This document shows positions 18,016-26,823 of a stretch of 64,000 nucleotides of DNA, piece after piece; the stretch's first letter is position 1; each line of letters opens with the position of its first letter. Source of the stretch: Azotimanducus sp963663145. GTDB lineage: Bacteria; Pseudomonadota; Gammaproteobacteria; Pseudomonadales; Azotimanducaceae. A model generated the notes under the pieces. It ran no database searches and had not been told where the DNA came from. It was given only the letters and a program-made list of their open reading frames with translations. The DNA lies in assembly GCA_963663145.1 (NCBI GenBank), contig OY760134.1, positions 682,001 through 746,000 of the forward strand. Reading direction: 5' to 3'. The position numbers and the translations under genes were made by a program.

Positions 18016-18818
18016 ATGGTCAAGACAAACCTTCCATTCTGGCGGAGATTCTAAGCGTCAAGAGTGAGGAAGTCGCGCAGAAGAAGTCCGACGCATCGCT
18101 TGCCGATATTCGTGCGCGGGCGAAGGATGCGCCTCCGGTGCGCGGTTTTCAAAGATCGCTCGAAGCACGCATTGGTGTCGGCGAGTCCGCGATCATTGCG
18201 GAGATTAAGAAGGCAAGTCCGAGCCGAGGCGTAATTCGTGCCGACATCGACCTTGCGCAAGTGGCGCGGCGCTATGAAACCGGCGGTGCGGCGGCGCTTT
18301 CGGTGCTCACCGATCGGCGCTTCTTTCACGGCGACGATCACTATGTTTGCCAAGCACGCAGGGCCACAGAGCTGCCCGTGCTGCGCAAGGAATTCATACT
18401 TGATCCGTGGCAGGTGTATGAAACAAGGGTGTTGGGCGCGGATTGTTTGTTGCTCATCGTGTCGGCACTTGAGTCCACCAGACTCCAAGAATTGCACGAT
18501 CTTGCGCTACAGTGCGGCCTCGATGTGTTGGTGGAGGTGCACGACGAACATGAGCTAGAGGCCGCCATGGCCCTGAACGCTGCCATGGTGGGCATCAACA
18601 ATCGAAACCTGCACGGATTCGAAACGCATCTTGATGTGACTCGCCGCTTGGCGCCGAAGATGTCGGGAGAGCATCTGGTGATTGCCGAGAGTGGCATCAA
18701 GTCGTCGCGAGACGTTCTTGCTTTGCGTGAAGTCGGCGTATGCGCGTTTCTGGTGGGCGAGGCGCTGATGGAAGCCGAGGAACCCGAAGGTGCGCTCAGG
18801 GAGATGGTCACATCATGA
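18012..18818 (+). CDS. trpC: Indole-3-glycerol phosphate synthase
   Basis: A 268-residue TIM-barrel enzyme that closes the indole ring. Landmarks are EIKKASPSRGVI, the VLTDRRFFHG strand, LRKEFILDPWQVYE, VGINNRNL and AESGIKS. It is monofunctional; the TrpF domain fused in E. coli is absent. trpF, trpB and trpA are not in this window. Overlaps by ATGA on both sides tie it to trpD and to the VOC gene. Confidence 0.96.
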   Translation: MNGQDKPSILAEILSVKSEEVAQKKSDASLADIRARAKDAPPVRGFQRSLEARIGVGESAIIAEIKKASPSRGVIRADIDLAQVARRYETGGAAALSVLTDRRFFHGDDHYVCQARRATELPVLRKEFILDPWQVYETRVLGADCLLLIVSALESTRLQELHDLALQCGLDVLVEVHDEHELEAAMALNAAMVGINNRNLHGFETHLDVTRRLAPKMSGEHLVIAESGIKSSRDVLALREVGVCAFLVGEALMEAEEPEGALREMVTS

Positions 18819-19213
18819 GGCCGCAGAAGGCTACTCGAGGGCTTCGCCATGTCGCGCTGTCGGTGCACGGGCTTGAGGCCTGTCGAGACTTCTATGTTGA
18901 TTTGATGGGGATGCGCGTCGAGTGGCAGCCTGATGCGGACAATATCTATTTGACCAACGGCAACGACAACCTCGCCCTGCATCGAGCGCCACCGGGCGAG
19001 TCGCCCGCTTCCGGTCAGCGGCTCGATCATATTGGTTTTCTGCTCGACACCCCCGAAGACGTGGACATCTGGCATGAATTTCTCAAGGGACAGGGAGTGA
19101 CCATCACCAAGGCGCCGAAGACTCACCGGGACGGCGCGCGCAGCTTTTATTGCGAAGACCCGGATGGGGTCAGCATACAAGTGATCTATCACCCGCCCCT
19201 TGCCGGGAGATAG
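18815..19213 (+). CDS. VOC (glyoxalase/dioxygenase-fold) protein
   Basis: 132 residues forming two beta-alpha-beta-beta-beta modules of the vicinal oxygen chelate fold: LRHVALSV at the start, LALHRAP mid-way, RLDHIGFLL, and SFYCEDPDGVSIQVIYH at the end. Histidines sit at the usual first and third metal positions, while the last ligand, normally Glu, reads Gln (SIQVIY), so metal chemistry may differ. The ATG overlaps the trpC stop (ATGA), making it the fourth coupled gene of the trpGDC unit. Its substrate is unknown. Confidence 0.8.
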   Translation: MRPQKATRGLRHVALSVHGLEACRDFYVDLMGMRVEWQPDADNIYLTNGNDNLALHRAPPGESPASGQRLDHIGFLLDTPEDVDIWHEFLKGQGVTITKAPKTHRDGARSFYCEDPDGVSIQVIYHPPLAGR

Positions 19214-19220
19214 ATGGTGG

Positions 19221-20306
19221 CTAGACGTTGAAACGAAACAACATGACATCACCATCCTTGACGAGGTAGTCGCGTCCTTCGGTGCGATACTTGCCTTGTT
19301 CGCGGGCCTTAGTCTCCCCTCCACAGGCGATCAAGTCGCCGTAAGACACCACTTCGGCGCGAATGAATCCTTGCTCGAAGTCCGTGTGGATGACGCCGGC
19401 CGCCCGCCTTGCGCGGGTGCCAATGGGAATTGTCCAGGCGCGCACCTCCTTCGGGCCTCCGGTAAAGAAGCTTTGTAGCCCGAGGAGTTCATAGCCCGCA
19501 CGAATGACCTTTGAGAGCCCGCGCTCCTCAATGCCGAGTTCTTGGGCAAACTCATCGCGATCCTCCGCATCAAGCTGCGAGATCTCGGCTTCGAGTGCAT
19601 TGCACAAGGGAATCACTTGTGACTTGCCTGCGACCGCTCTGACTTCTTGCAGCAGCGGGTTGTCCTCTTCTTGCGTATCGGCGCAATTGGCGAGGATGAG
19701 CATGGGTTTGGCGGTGAGCAAGCAATAGGGCGCGGCAAGCTGCTCTTCCCTTTCAGACAAGTTCAGGTCGCGCACGGCGGTGCCTGATCCCAAGGCATTC
19801 TCAAGCTTCCGCAAGACCTCCATCTCAAGCTTGGCCTGCTTGTCGCCAGCGCCCGCACGTCGGCGCAGCCTGTCTGTGGCGCGTTCAATGGTGTCAATAT
19901 CCGCGAGCGCCAGTTCCGTCTCAATGATTTCCATGTCCAGCCGCGGGGATATGTTGCCCGAGACGTGCGTTACCTGATCATCATGGAAGCAGCGAACCAC
20001 ATGAATGACCGCCTGTGTCTCGCGTATGTGCGCGAGGAATTGATTGCCCAGTCCTTCGCCCTGCGAGGCGCCTTGTACCAGCCCGGCAATATCGACGAAG
20101 GTCATGAATGCCGGCGTGACCGATTGGGGAACGTACAGCTCGGCCAACCTCTGCAGACGCCCATCCGGCACCGGCACCATGCCTTTGTTGGGTTCGATCG
20201 TGCAGAAAGGATAGTTGGCCGCGTCGATGGATTCGCCGGTGAGCGCATTAAACAGGGTCGATTTGCCGACATTCGGCAAGCCAAGGATGCCGCATCTGAA
20301 TCCCAT
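19221..20306 (-). CDS. ychF: Redox-regulated ATPase YchF
   Basis: A 361-residue Obg-related P-loop protein that prefers ATP to GTP and associates with ribosomes. It begins with the Walker A GLPNVGKSTLFNALTG, has the switch region DIAGLVQGAS and a coiled-coil insert rich in charged residues, and ends with a TGS domain. The length matches E. coli YchF (363). It follows pth in the same direction, the usual gammaproteobacterial order, with 10 bases between. Confidence 0.96.
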   Translation of the reverse strand: MGFRCGILGLPNVGKSTLFNALTGESIDAANYPFCTIEPNKGMVPVPDGRLQRLAELYVPQSVTPAFMTFVDIAGLVQGASQGEGLGNQFLAHIRETQAVIHVVRCFHDDQVTHVSGNISPRLDMEIIETELALADIDTIERATDRLRRRAGAGDKQAKLEMEVLRKLENALGSGTAVRDLNLSEREEQLAAPYCLLTAKPMLILANCADTQEEDNPLLQEVRAVAGKSQVIPLCNALEAEISQLDAEDRDEFAQELGIEERGLSKVIRAGYELLGLQSFFTGGPKEVRAWTIPIGTRARRAAGVIHTDFEQGFIRAEVVSYGDLIACGGETKAREQGKYRTEGRDYLVKDGDVMLFRFNV

Positions 20307-20316
20307 CAGTCGGCGC

Positions 20317-20901
20317 TTAGTGCGTGCCGGCGGGCGCGTGCAGGCGATTCATCGCCGCATCAATATCGCCGAGTATGAGCGGTCTCCACGCCTCATCGCC
20401 GATGTCACAGGCGCGCTCCATCATTTCCCTTTCTTCTTTGCGCGGGCGCTGATTGACTAGCCAAGGCACCGCCGAGCCGCCCGGTGGTGGAGCGCCCACG
20501 CCGAGCCGAAGGCGCTTGAAATCGGGGCCAATCGCCCGTATGACATCCGTGACGCCATTGTGCCCTCCCGCCCCGCCGCCCTGCTTGAGGCGAGCGATGC
20601 CGGGCGGGAAGGCGGTGTCGTCGTGAAGTATCAGCACATCTTCGGCGGGGATACGAAAGAACCGGCAGATTCTGCCGATCGGCTGCCCGGAGCGATTCAT
20701 GAAGCTATGCGGAATCAGACACCGCAATTTGGTGCCGTAGAGGGTGGCGCGCAGGAATTCCGACTTGTAGCGTGCCGCGTAGCTCGCGACCAATCCATGC
20801 CTTTCGAGCAGTCGGCGCAGGCAGTGCGCACCGAGGTTGTGGCGCGTTCCCTGGTAGGCATCGCCCGGATTGCCGAGTCCGGCGATGAGTTGAATGGACA
20901 T
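20317..20901 (-). CDS. pth: Peptidyl-tRNA hydrolase
   Basis: A 194-residue enzyme that releases peptides from stalled peptidyl-tRNA. Signatures are GLGNPGDAYQGTRHNLG with the catalytic His, the SFMNRSGQPIG loop with the substrate-binding Asn, and LHDDTAFPPG / GGGAGGHNG. It lies between rplY and ychF; 45 bases separate it from rplY. Confidence 0.96.
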   Translation of the reverse strand: MSIQLIAGLGNPGDAYQGTRHNLGAHCLRRLLERHGLVASYAARYKSEFLRATLYGTKLRCLIPHSFMNRSGQPIGRICRFFRIPAEDVLILHDDTAFPPGIARLKQGGGAGGHNGVTDVIRAIGPDFKRLRLGVGAPPPGGSAVPWLVNQRPRKEEREMMERACDIGDEAWRPLILGDIDAAMNRLHAPAGTH

Positions 20902-20946
20902 GGCTCTATCGGAGAATCAAGATGCTGCGCGCAGCAATGAACCGGC

Positions 20947-21624
20947 CTAGTTTTCGCTAGTGTCTGCCTCGGCGGTATCCTCTTCCGTTTCCGCCTCCCC
21001 TTCGAGCGCTTGCTCTTCTTCGTCTTCGAGTCTACCGCCGCGCCTTGTGGTCACACTGACCACCGGACTGTCATGCTCATGGTCGTCTATGTGCGCTTGA
21101 GCGAGCGCGACCCCTTCGGGAAGCTCAAGGTCGGACAGGTGGATGGTTTGCCCCGTCTCTACCGCGACCATGTCGACCTCAATGAACTCGGGCAGGTGTT
21201 TGGGGAGACAGCGAATTTCCAACTCCGTGAGCGAACGGGCGATGTTTCCGCCGCCAAGCTTCACGCCCACACAAGTGTCCTCGTTGAGGAAGTGCAAGGG
21301 CACGGAGACTTGAATTTCGTGATCTTCGCTGATGCGCAAGAGGTCGAAGTGCAGGACGCGATTACTCGCCGGGTGACGCTGCAATTCGCGCACCACTGCG
21401 GGAATCTCATCCTCTCCAAGTTTGATGTTGAGCACCTGAGAGAAGATCGACTCTTCCTGCAGGGCTTTATTGAGATGAATATCTGACATCATCACCGATT
21501 CCGTCTTGCCCTGCTCCCCGTAGAGTACGCCTGGAGTCATCCCTTGCTGGCGCCGGAGGCGCCGACTTGCGCTCGTGCCCTGCTGGTTTCTATGTTGAAT
21601 TTCTAATGTGATTTGCTCTGTCAT
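20947..21624 (-). CDS. rplY: 50S ribosomal protein L25, Ctc-type long form
   Basis: 225 residues. The N-terminal ~95 residues are the 5S rRNA-binding L25 domain (LRRQQGMTPGVLYGEQG, LHFDLLRI); the remainder is the TL5/Ctc beta-domain. The last 35 residues are strongly acidic (EDEEEQALEGEAETEED), a common tail in this form. It sits between prs and pth as in most gammaproteobacteria. Confidence 0.95.
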   Translation of the reverse strand: MTEQITLEIQHRNQQGTSASRRLRRQQGMTPGVLYGEQGKTESVMMSDIHLNKALQEESIFSQVLNIKLGEDEIPAVVRELQRHPASNRVLHFDLLRISEDHEIQVSVPLHFLNEDTCVGVKLGGGNIARSLTELEIRCLPKHLPEFIEVDMVAVETGQTIHLSDLELPEGVALAQAHIDDHEHDSPVVSVTTRRGGRLEDEEEQALEGEAETEEDTAEADTSEN

Positions 21625-21680
21625 GGCAGCTTTGTTCCTTGGCTGTGTGCGTGAGGTCCGGCCGGCCGAGTCCGGCTTGA

Positions 21681-22625
21681 CTAGCGAAACATCACGCTGA
21701 TGGATTCTTCATTGCTGACGCGTCGAATCGCTTCCGCCAGCAGAGGCGCGAGCGACAATTGCTTGATCTTGGCGTGTTGCCTGGCCTCATCGGTCAGCGG
21801 GATGGTGTCAGTGACGTACAGCTCGTCCACGCCCGATGCCGCGATGGTTGCCAGCGCGTTGCCGGACAAGACCGGATGGGTGATGTAGGCGACCACCCTG
21901 CGCGCGCCGCGTCGCTTGAGTTCGTCTCCGGAGTGGCAGAGCGTGCCCGCCGTATCCACGATATCGTCGACGAGAATGCAGGTGTGGTCTTCGACATCGC
22001 CGATGATATTCACCACTTCCGCTTCGTTCGGCCCGGACCGGCGCTTGTCTATGATGGCGAGGCCGACATCACGCAACTGCTTGGCGATGGCTCGCGCCCG
22101 CACCACGCCGCCGACATCGGGGGACACGACAAGCGGATTCTCGTAGTTCTTCGACAATGCATGGTCGATGAGCACCGGAGAGCCATAGACATTGTCCACC
22201 GGAATATTAAAAAACCCCTGAATCTGATCGGCGTGCAGATCCACCGTGAGGACGCGATTGATGCCGGCCACGGTGACCATGTCGGCGACTACCTTGGCGC
22301 TGATCGACACCCGAGCGGAGCGCGGACGACGGTCTTGGCGCGCATACCCAAAGTAAGGCAAGACGGCGGTGATTCGATGCGCCGAAGAGCGACGAACCGC
22401 ATCGGCGAGAATAAGCAACTCCATGAGATGGTCATTCGCCGGTCGGGAAGTCGATTGCAGCAGGAAGACATCCTTGCCTCGCACGTTTTCCCGTACTTCC
22501 ACGTTGATTTCGCTGTCGGCAAAGCGGTCCACGGACGCTTCTCCAAGCTCGGATCCGAGTTCATAAGCAATTTTTGCGGCCAACTCCGCATTGGAGTTGC
22601 CGGCAAAGAGCGTTGGTGTCGTCAT
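21681..22625 (-). CDS. prs: Ribose-phosphate pyrophosphokinase
   Basis: A 314-residue enzyme making PRPP from ribose 5-phosphate and ATP for nucleotide, NAD, histidine and tryptophan synthesis. Motifs: FADSEINVEV, the flexible ATP loop YFGYARQDRR, the histidine/metal site VDLHADQIQGFF, and the PRPP loop DDIVDTAGTL. The start MTTPTLFAG at 22625 is preferred over a 14-residue extension. The tRNA-Gln gene lies just upstream on the same strand. Confidence 0.96.
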   Translation of the reverse strand: MTTPTLFAGNSNAELAAKIAYELGSELGEASVDRFADSEINVEVRENVRGKDVFLLQSTSRPANDHLMELLILADAVRRSSAHRITAVLPYFGYARQDRRPRSARVSISAKVVADMVTVAGINRVLTVDLHADQIQGFFNIPVDNVYGSPVLIDHALSKNYENPLVVSPDVGGVVRARAIAKQLRDVGLAIIDKRRSGPNEAEVVNIIGDVEDHTCILVDDIVDTAGTLCHSGDELKRRGARRVVAYITHPVLSGNALATIAASGVDELYVTDTIPLTDEARQHAKIKQLSLAPLLAEAIRRVSNEESISVMFR

Positions 22626-22740
22626 GTCTCTCGCGGGCGATGATTGCGTTGCGGCATTTCTTGTCAATGCGACGCAGGGTGTACTGCGCCTATTTTACTT
22701 GATCGCGCATGGCGTGTTTGCGCACGCAGATGGACTGTTC

Positions 22741-22815
22741 TGGCAGGGGTGGCAGGATTCGAACCTGCGAATGCCGGGATCAAAACCCGGTGCCTTACCA
22801 CTTGGCGACACCCCT
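22741..22815 (-). tRNA. tRNA-Gln (anticodon TTG)
   Basis: A 75-base cloverleaf with encoded CCA. The acceptor stem AGGGGTG pairs with CACCCCT; the anticodon loop TTTTGAT carries TTG; the T-loop is TTCGAAT. The body closely follows E. coli tRNA-Gln. It stands upstream of prs on the same strand, as in other gammaproteobacteria, but ispE and lolB, the usual next genes, are absent here. Confidence 0.96.
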
Positions 22816-22996
22816 TCGATAACAGAACTGACCCTGCGAAGGCGCACAAAAGGAAAATTGTCTTTTGTGAGGGATGCGGGTGTCAACCGCAAAAGGCCGA
22901 ATGCGACGCCGAAAGGGTCATTTTGGTCTCTTGGGGGGAAGCCACGTACAATCTTTGCCCCCGAGCACAAGCCATCGGCTCGCCCAGTCTCCCGCA

Positions 22997-24106
22997 ATGA
23001 TGAGCGAAACCGACATTTCCGCAGGACTGGCCTTGCTGGTGGCAAGAAGCGATGTGCTTGATTGCATCGCCCGGCTTCATCGAGGGCTCGATCGAAGAAG
23101 CGAGTCCCTGATGAACTCGGCGTTTCACAAGGATGCTCAGGTTGATTACGGCGTATTCGATGGGCCGGCGGAGGGCTTTTGCGAGCTCATGGGAAGGGAC
23201 GTGGGGCCGGGGCCGGTCGCCCTGCACCGCATCGCCAATCATTGGATCAAGTTCTTGGCCGACGAGACCGCAGTGTCGGAAACCTACGGCATCATCTATT
23301 CGCCCGGCATTCGCGGCAACCGCGATGGGCAATCGATGATCGGCGGGCGCTATCTGGACCGGCACGAACGCCGCGCCGGCGCGTGGCGCCTGAGCTACAG
23401 GCAATTCGTGCTCGATTGGAACGTCAATGCGCCGGCGAGCGGTTCGGCGCTGCCGGGATACGCGCCGCCAGCGCTGCAGGGCAGGCGGCAAGGCGACGAT
23501 CCGAGCTTCAGTTTTCTCGCATCGGCGTTCCCAGTCGATGCGTCATCGCAATCACGGAGTAGATTCGTGGAAGTTTCAGAAGAACTCTTAAACCAAGCCA
23601 AGACCGCCCTCGCCAAGGCGGACATTCATGATCTGTTGATGGCGCAGGCGCGCGCCACGGACAGGGCAGACCTTGAACTCTTGAGATCCTTGTGGATGCC
23701 CGATGCAAGTGTTGAAGTGAGCGGACTCTTTCGCGGTGCGGCGAGCGACTATTGCGAGCAGGTGATTGCCATGTCGCAAGCGGCGAAGCGAATATTTCAT
23801 TCGCTCGGCAACGAGTTGATTCGCGTTGATGGGGACTCGGCAATCGCGGAGACCTATGTCACCCGTGTGACGACCCTAGAAACTCCCGAAGGTGATCAGG
23901 ACAGCATCTCCGGCGGTCGCTACTTGGATCGATTCCGATTGTGTGCAGGTGGGTGGAAGTTCGCTCAGAGGCGCTTCGTGTCCGACTGGAGCATGGAGCA
24001 CCCGTCAACCGATCAGCGCGACGACCCCGACGGCTTCTATGATGCGCTCAAGATTCATGGTGGCAAGTATCCATCGGATCCCGTCTATGCCTTCTGGGGC
24101 GAGTAG
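22997..24106 (+). CDS. Tandem SnoaL/NTF2-like protein
   Basis: A 369-residue protein made of two homologous alpha+beta-barrel halves. Each half has the SnoaL-like pattern of an N-terminal helix (VLDCIARLHRGLDRR; DLLMAQARATDRAD), an acidic DAQVDY or DASVEV strand, a HRIANHWIKF / FHSLGNELIRV strand and a closing GGRYLDR plus WRLSYRQFVLDW or WKFAQRRFVSDW. Relatives include polyketide cyclases, dehydratases and dioxygenase small subunits; catalytic activity is not evident. The ATG at 22997 begins after the tRNA-Gln region. Fusion of two copies in one chain is uncommon. Confidence 0.75.
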   Translation: MMSETDISAGLALLVARSDVLDCIARLHRGLDRRSESLMNSAFHKDAQVDYGVFDGPAEGFCELMGRDVGPGPVALHRIANHWIKFLADETAVSETYGIIYSPGIRGNRDGQSMIGGRYLDRHERRAGAWRLSYRQFVLDWNVNAPASGSALPGYAPPALQGRRQGDDPSFSFLASAFPVDASSQSRSRFVEVSEELLNQAKTALAKADIHDLLMAQARATDRADLELLRSLWMPDASVEVSGLFRGAASDYCEQVIAMSQAAKRIFHSLGNELIRVDGDSAIAETYVTRVTTLETPEGDQDSISGGRYLDRFRLCAGGWKFAQRRFVSDWSMEHPSTDQRDDPDGFYDALKIHGGKYPSDPVYAFWGE

Positions 24107-24222
24107 GCGGCGCGGCGCGCACAGGCCTTGGGGTCGAGCGCCCTTTCTCGGCCTTGCGAATCCGACCCATCTCGAACTGCTATGATTCGAAGTCCTGAAT
24201 GAAGCTGGCCACGGTGTAACGC

Positions 24223-26436
24223 ATGTCGAGTGCTCTTTTGCTCAATCAGTTCTCAAGGTTTTTTGTCCTCTTTCCTTTGTCGCTCTTGCTTGGACTGCTT
24301 GCGGCCTGTAGCGGCGAACCCCGAAACACCTCGGACGAGGTCTCCTCGGCAGGGACTTCGGACTTGGCCGAAGGTCAGCCGCGCATTGAAGAAGTGCGCA
24401 CAAAGACGGCTAGCCTTGATGCCTCAAGGGTTCTTGCCGCCGACGAGGAACCTGGAAACTGGCTGGCACATGGCCGTGACTACCAAGAGCGGCGCTTTTC
24501 TCCCTTGGCGCACATCGATCAAGATACCATTTCCGACTTGGAACTTGCTTGGTATGCGGACACGGGCACGACGCGCGGCTTGGAAGCATCACCGATTGTG
24601 GTCGATGGCATCATGTTTGCGACCGGCTCCTGGAGCCTAGTCTACGCCTATGATGCCAAGACCGGAGAGCTCCTGTGGCGTTACGACCCGCAAGTGCCGC
24701 GCGAATGGGGTGCCAATGCCTGCTGCGACGTGGTGAACCGCGGGGTTGCGGTGTGGAAGGGTCGCGTGTACTTCGGCACCTTGGATGGCCGTTTGATCGC
24801 GCTCGATGCCGGCACCGGAGAAGTCGTGTGGGACGTTCAGACGACGCCGCGCGACAAGCCCTACACCATCACCGGCGCGCCGCGCATCGTGAAGGATTTG
24901 GTCATCATCGGAAACGGCGGCGCCGAGTACGGCGTCCGAGGCTACATCACCGCCTTCGATTCCCAATCGGGTGAAGAGGTTTGGCGCTTCTATACGGTGC
25001 CCGGCGATCCGGAACTCGGCTTTGAAAACCCGGCGATGCAGGCGGCCGCGCCCACTTGGCGGGGAGGCAATTGGTGGGAGGTCGGTGGCGGCGGAACGGT
25101 CTGGGATTCCATGGCTTATGATCCAGAATTGGATTTGCTCTACATAGGCACCGGCAACGGGTCGCCTTGGAACCGCTACATCCGCAGTCCCGGCGGCGGG
25201 GACAATCTCTACCTGTCTTCGATCATCGCCATCAACCCCGACAACGGCTCGATGGTTTGGTACTACCAGACCACGCCGGGCGATACTTGGGATTACACGG
25301 CAACGCAGCACATCATGCTGCTCGACCTTGAAATCAATGGTCAATTGCGCAAGGTGCTGGTGCAGGCGCCGAAGAACGGTTTTTTCTATGTGTTGGATCG
25401 ACGCACCGGCGAATTCATTTCCGCCAAACCCTACGTGCAGACCAATTGGGCGAGCCATGTGGACCCGGAGACGGGGCGACCGGTGGAGACCGATGGGCAA
25501 TACGCGAATGAACCCAAGCTGGTGTATCCCTCACCCTATGGCGGACACAATTGGCATCCCATGGCCTACAATCCAGACACTGGCCTCGTCTATATTCCCG
25601 TGCTTGATCTGCCCATGATGTTCGGGCAGCCCAGCCAGTTCCAGTACAACATCCGAACCTGGAACACCGGAATCGATCAAGACCTGTTGGCGCCGGTGGA
25701 TTCGCTCGCTGGTGAATTGGAAGCCTTGAAACTTGTGAAGGGACACCTCTTGGCGTGGAATCCGGTCACACAGAAGCGGGCGTGGCAGGTACAGCACTCG
25801 GGTGCTTGGAACGGAGGATTGTTATCAACGGCCGGCGGACTCGTGTTTCAAGGTCGGGCCGACGGCTATTTTGCGGCCTACGCGGCAGATACGGGTCGCG
25901 AACTTTGGGAAACCCAAACCTATGCGGGCATCATCGCGCCGCCGGTGAGCTACAAGGTTGATGGCGAACAGTACATCGCCGTGATGGCTGGCTGGGGTGG
26001 GGCATTCGGGTTGGCATCGGGTGTCCCACCGCAGCCCGGCATGATTGCCCGGCATGGGCGCATCTTGGCCTACAAGCTCGGAGGCGGACAAACGCTTCCG
26101 CCCCCCCAGGTGCTGCTTGCCGACATGCCGCCACCGCCGCCGGTGACGGCGGATGCAGCAGCGCTGGACCGTGGCGAATCGCTCTACCACTTTCACTGTT
26201 CGGTCTGTCACGGAGGTGGGGCGATTGGATCCGGCGTGCTTCCTGACCTGCGCTTTAGCAACGATGCCATCCATGAGCAATGGAACACCATCGTTCTGGA
26301 TGGCGCACTCGCGAGCAAGGGCATGGTTGGCTTTGAAGGACTCCTAAGCGAAGAGGAGGCCGAAAATATTCGTCAATATGTCATCAAGCGAGCGCACGAC
26401 GGTGTGGCACTCAGCGCCATGATTGGAGGCGCTTAA
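24223..26436 (+). CDS. PQQ-dependent dehydrogenase with cytochrome c domain, lipoprotein
   Basis: 737 residues resembling type II quinohaemoprotein alcohol dehydrogenases. An eight-bladed propeller carries the vicinal disulfide ACCD that stacks on PQQ, GDTWDYTATQ with the catalytic-base aspartate, and repeated tryptophan-docking motifs (DAKTGELLWRYD, DSQSGEEVWRF). A C-terminal haem c domain has CSVCH near residue 660. Instead of a plain signal peptide there is a lipobox LLAAC at residue 29, predicting a membrane-anchored lipoprotein. No pqq synthesis gene or cytochrome partner is nearby. Substrate is probably an alcohol, but unproven. Confidence 0.88.
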   Translation: MSSALLLNQFSRFFVLFPLSLLLGLLAACSGEPRNTSDEVSSAGTSDLAEGQPRIEEVRTKTASLDASRVLAADEEPGNWLAHGRDYQERRFSPLAHIDQDTISDLELAWYADTGTTRGLEASPIVVDGIMFATGSWSLVYAYDAKTGELLWRYDPQVPREWGANACCDVVNRGVAVWKGRVYFGTLDGRLIALDAGTGEVVWDVQTTPRDKPYTITGAPRIVKDLVIIGNGGAEYGVRGYITAFDSQSGEEVWRFYTVPGDPELGFENPAMQAAAPTWRGGNWWEVGGGGTVWDSMAYDPELDLLYIGTGNGSPWNRYIRSPGGGDNLYLSSIIAINPDNGSMVWYYQTTPGDTWDYTATQHIMLLDLEINGQLRKVLVQAPKNGFFYVLDRRTGEFISAKPYVQTNWASHVDPETGRPVETDGQYANEPKLVYPSPYGGHNWHPMAYNPDTGLVYIPVLDLPMMFGQPSQFQYNIRTWNTGIDQDLLAPVDSLAGELEALKLVKGHLLAWNPVTQKRAWQVQHSGAWNGGLLSTAGGLVFQGRADGYFAAYAADTGRELWETQTYAGIIAPPVSYKVDGEQYIAVMAGWGGAFGLASGVPPQPGMIARHGRILAYKLGGGQTLPPPQVLLADMPPPPPVTADAAALDRGESLYHFHCSVCHGGGAIGSGVLPDLRFSNDAIHEQWNTIVLDGALASKGMVGFEGLLSEEEAENIRQYVIKRAHDGVALSAMIGGA

Positions 26437-26804
26437 AACTCAAGAATTTTCCAGCGCACGAGCAGGGGATCGGACTGATCTATGCCGGACTCCAGTGTTT
26501 GATCTTCTGGATAGAGGTAATAGTCCGGACCCACCGCCGGGATGACGCGAATCACGCGCATTTCTCCGTTGACCCAATACTCGTAAGTGGTGCGTCCGCC
26601 TTCTTCGGTGATCACCACCTCGTCGGCTTGCGAAATTTCACGCGCCACCGAGGCCGGGACGCGGACGGGCGGCGATTGCGCGGCTTCGGGGGATTCATTG
26701 TCTTGCCCGAAGGTGCCAGCCATCGGCACAGCGAGGAGCGTCGTCAAGGCAAGCGGGCGCAAGGCGACAAGCGGCAGGTTTATGATACGGCGCACAGAAC
26801 GCAT
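26433..26804 (-). CDS. DUF2782 periplasmic protein
   Basis: 123 residues with a signal peptide (hydrophobic LVALRPLALTTLLAVPMAG), a short low-complexity linker and a C-terminal DUF2782 domain with the pattern TTYEYWVNGEMRVIRVIP followed by PDYYLYP. The family has no known function and is often found divergent from polA in Pseudomonas relatives, as here. It overlaps the end of the PQQ dehydrogenase gene by four bases on the opposite strand. Only 19 bases separate it from polA, so the divergent promoters must overlap coding DNA. Confidence 0.75.
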   Translation of the reverse strand: MRSVRRIINLPLVALRPLALTTLLAVPMAGTFGQDNESPEAAQSPPVRVPASVAREISQADEVVITEEGGRTTYEYWVNGEMRVIRVIPAVGPDYYLYPEDQTLESGIDQSDPLLVRWKILEF

Positions 26805-26823
26805 TTCTCGCGAGCACCAGTGA

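Noticed and set aside
21759..22643. A 294-codon frame antisense to prs
   Set aside because: No recognisable domain; prs on the opposite strand has all active-site motifs.
24637..25500. A 287-codon frame antisense to the PQQ dehydrogenase
   Set aside because: Shadow of a conserved gene; histidine- and valine-rich with no motif.
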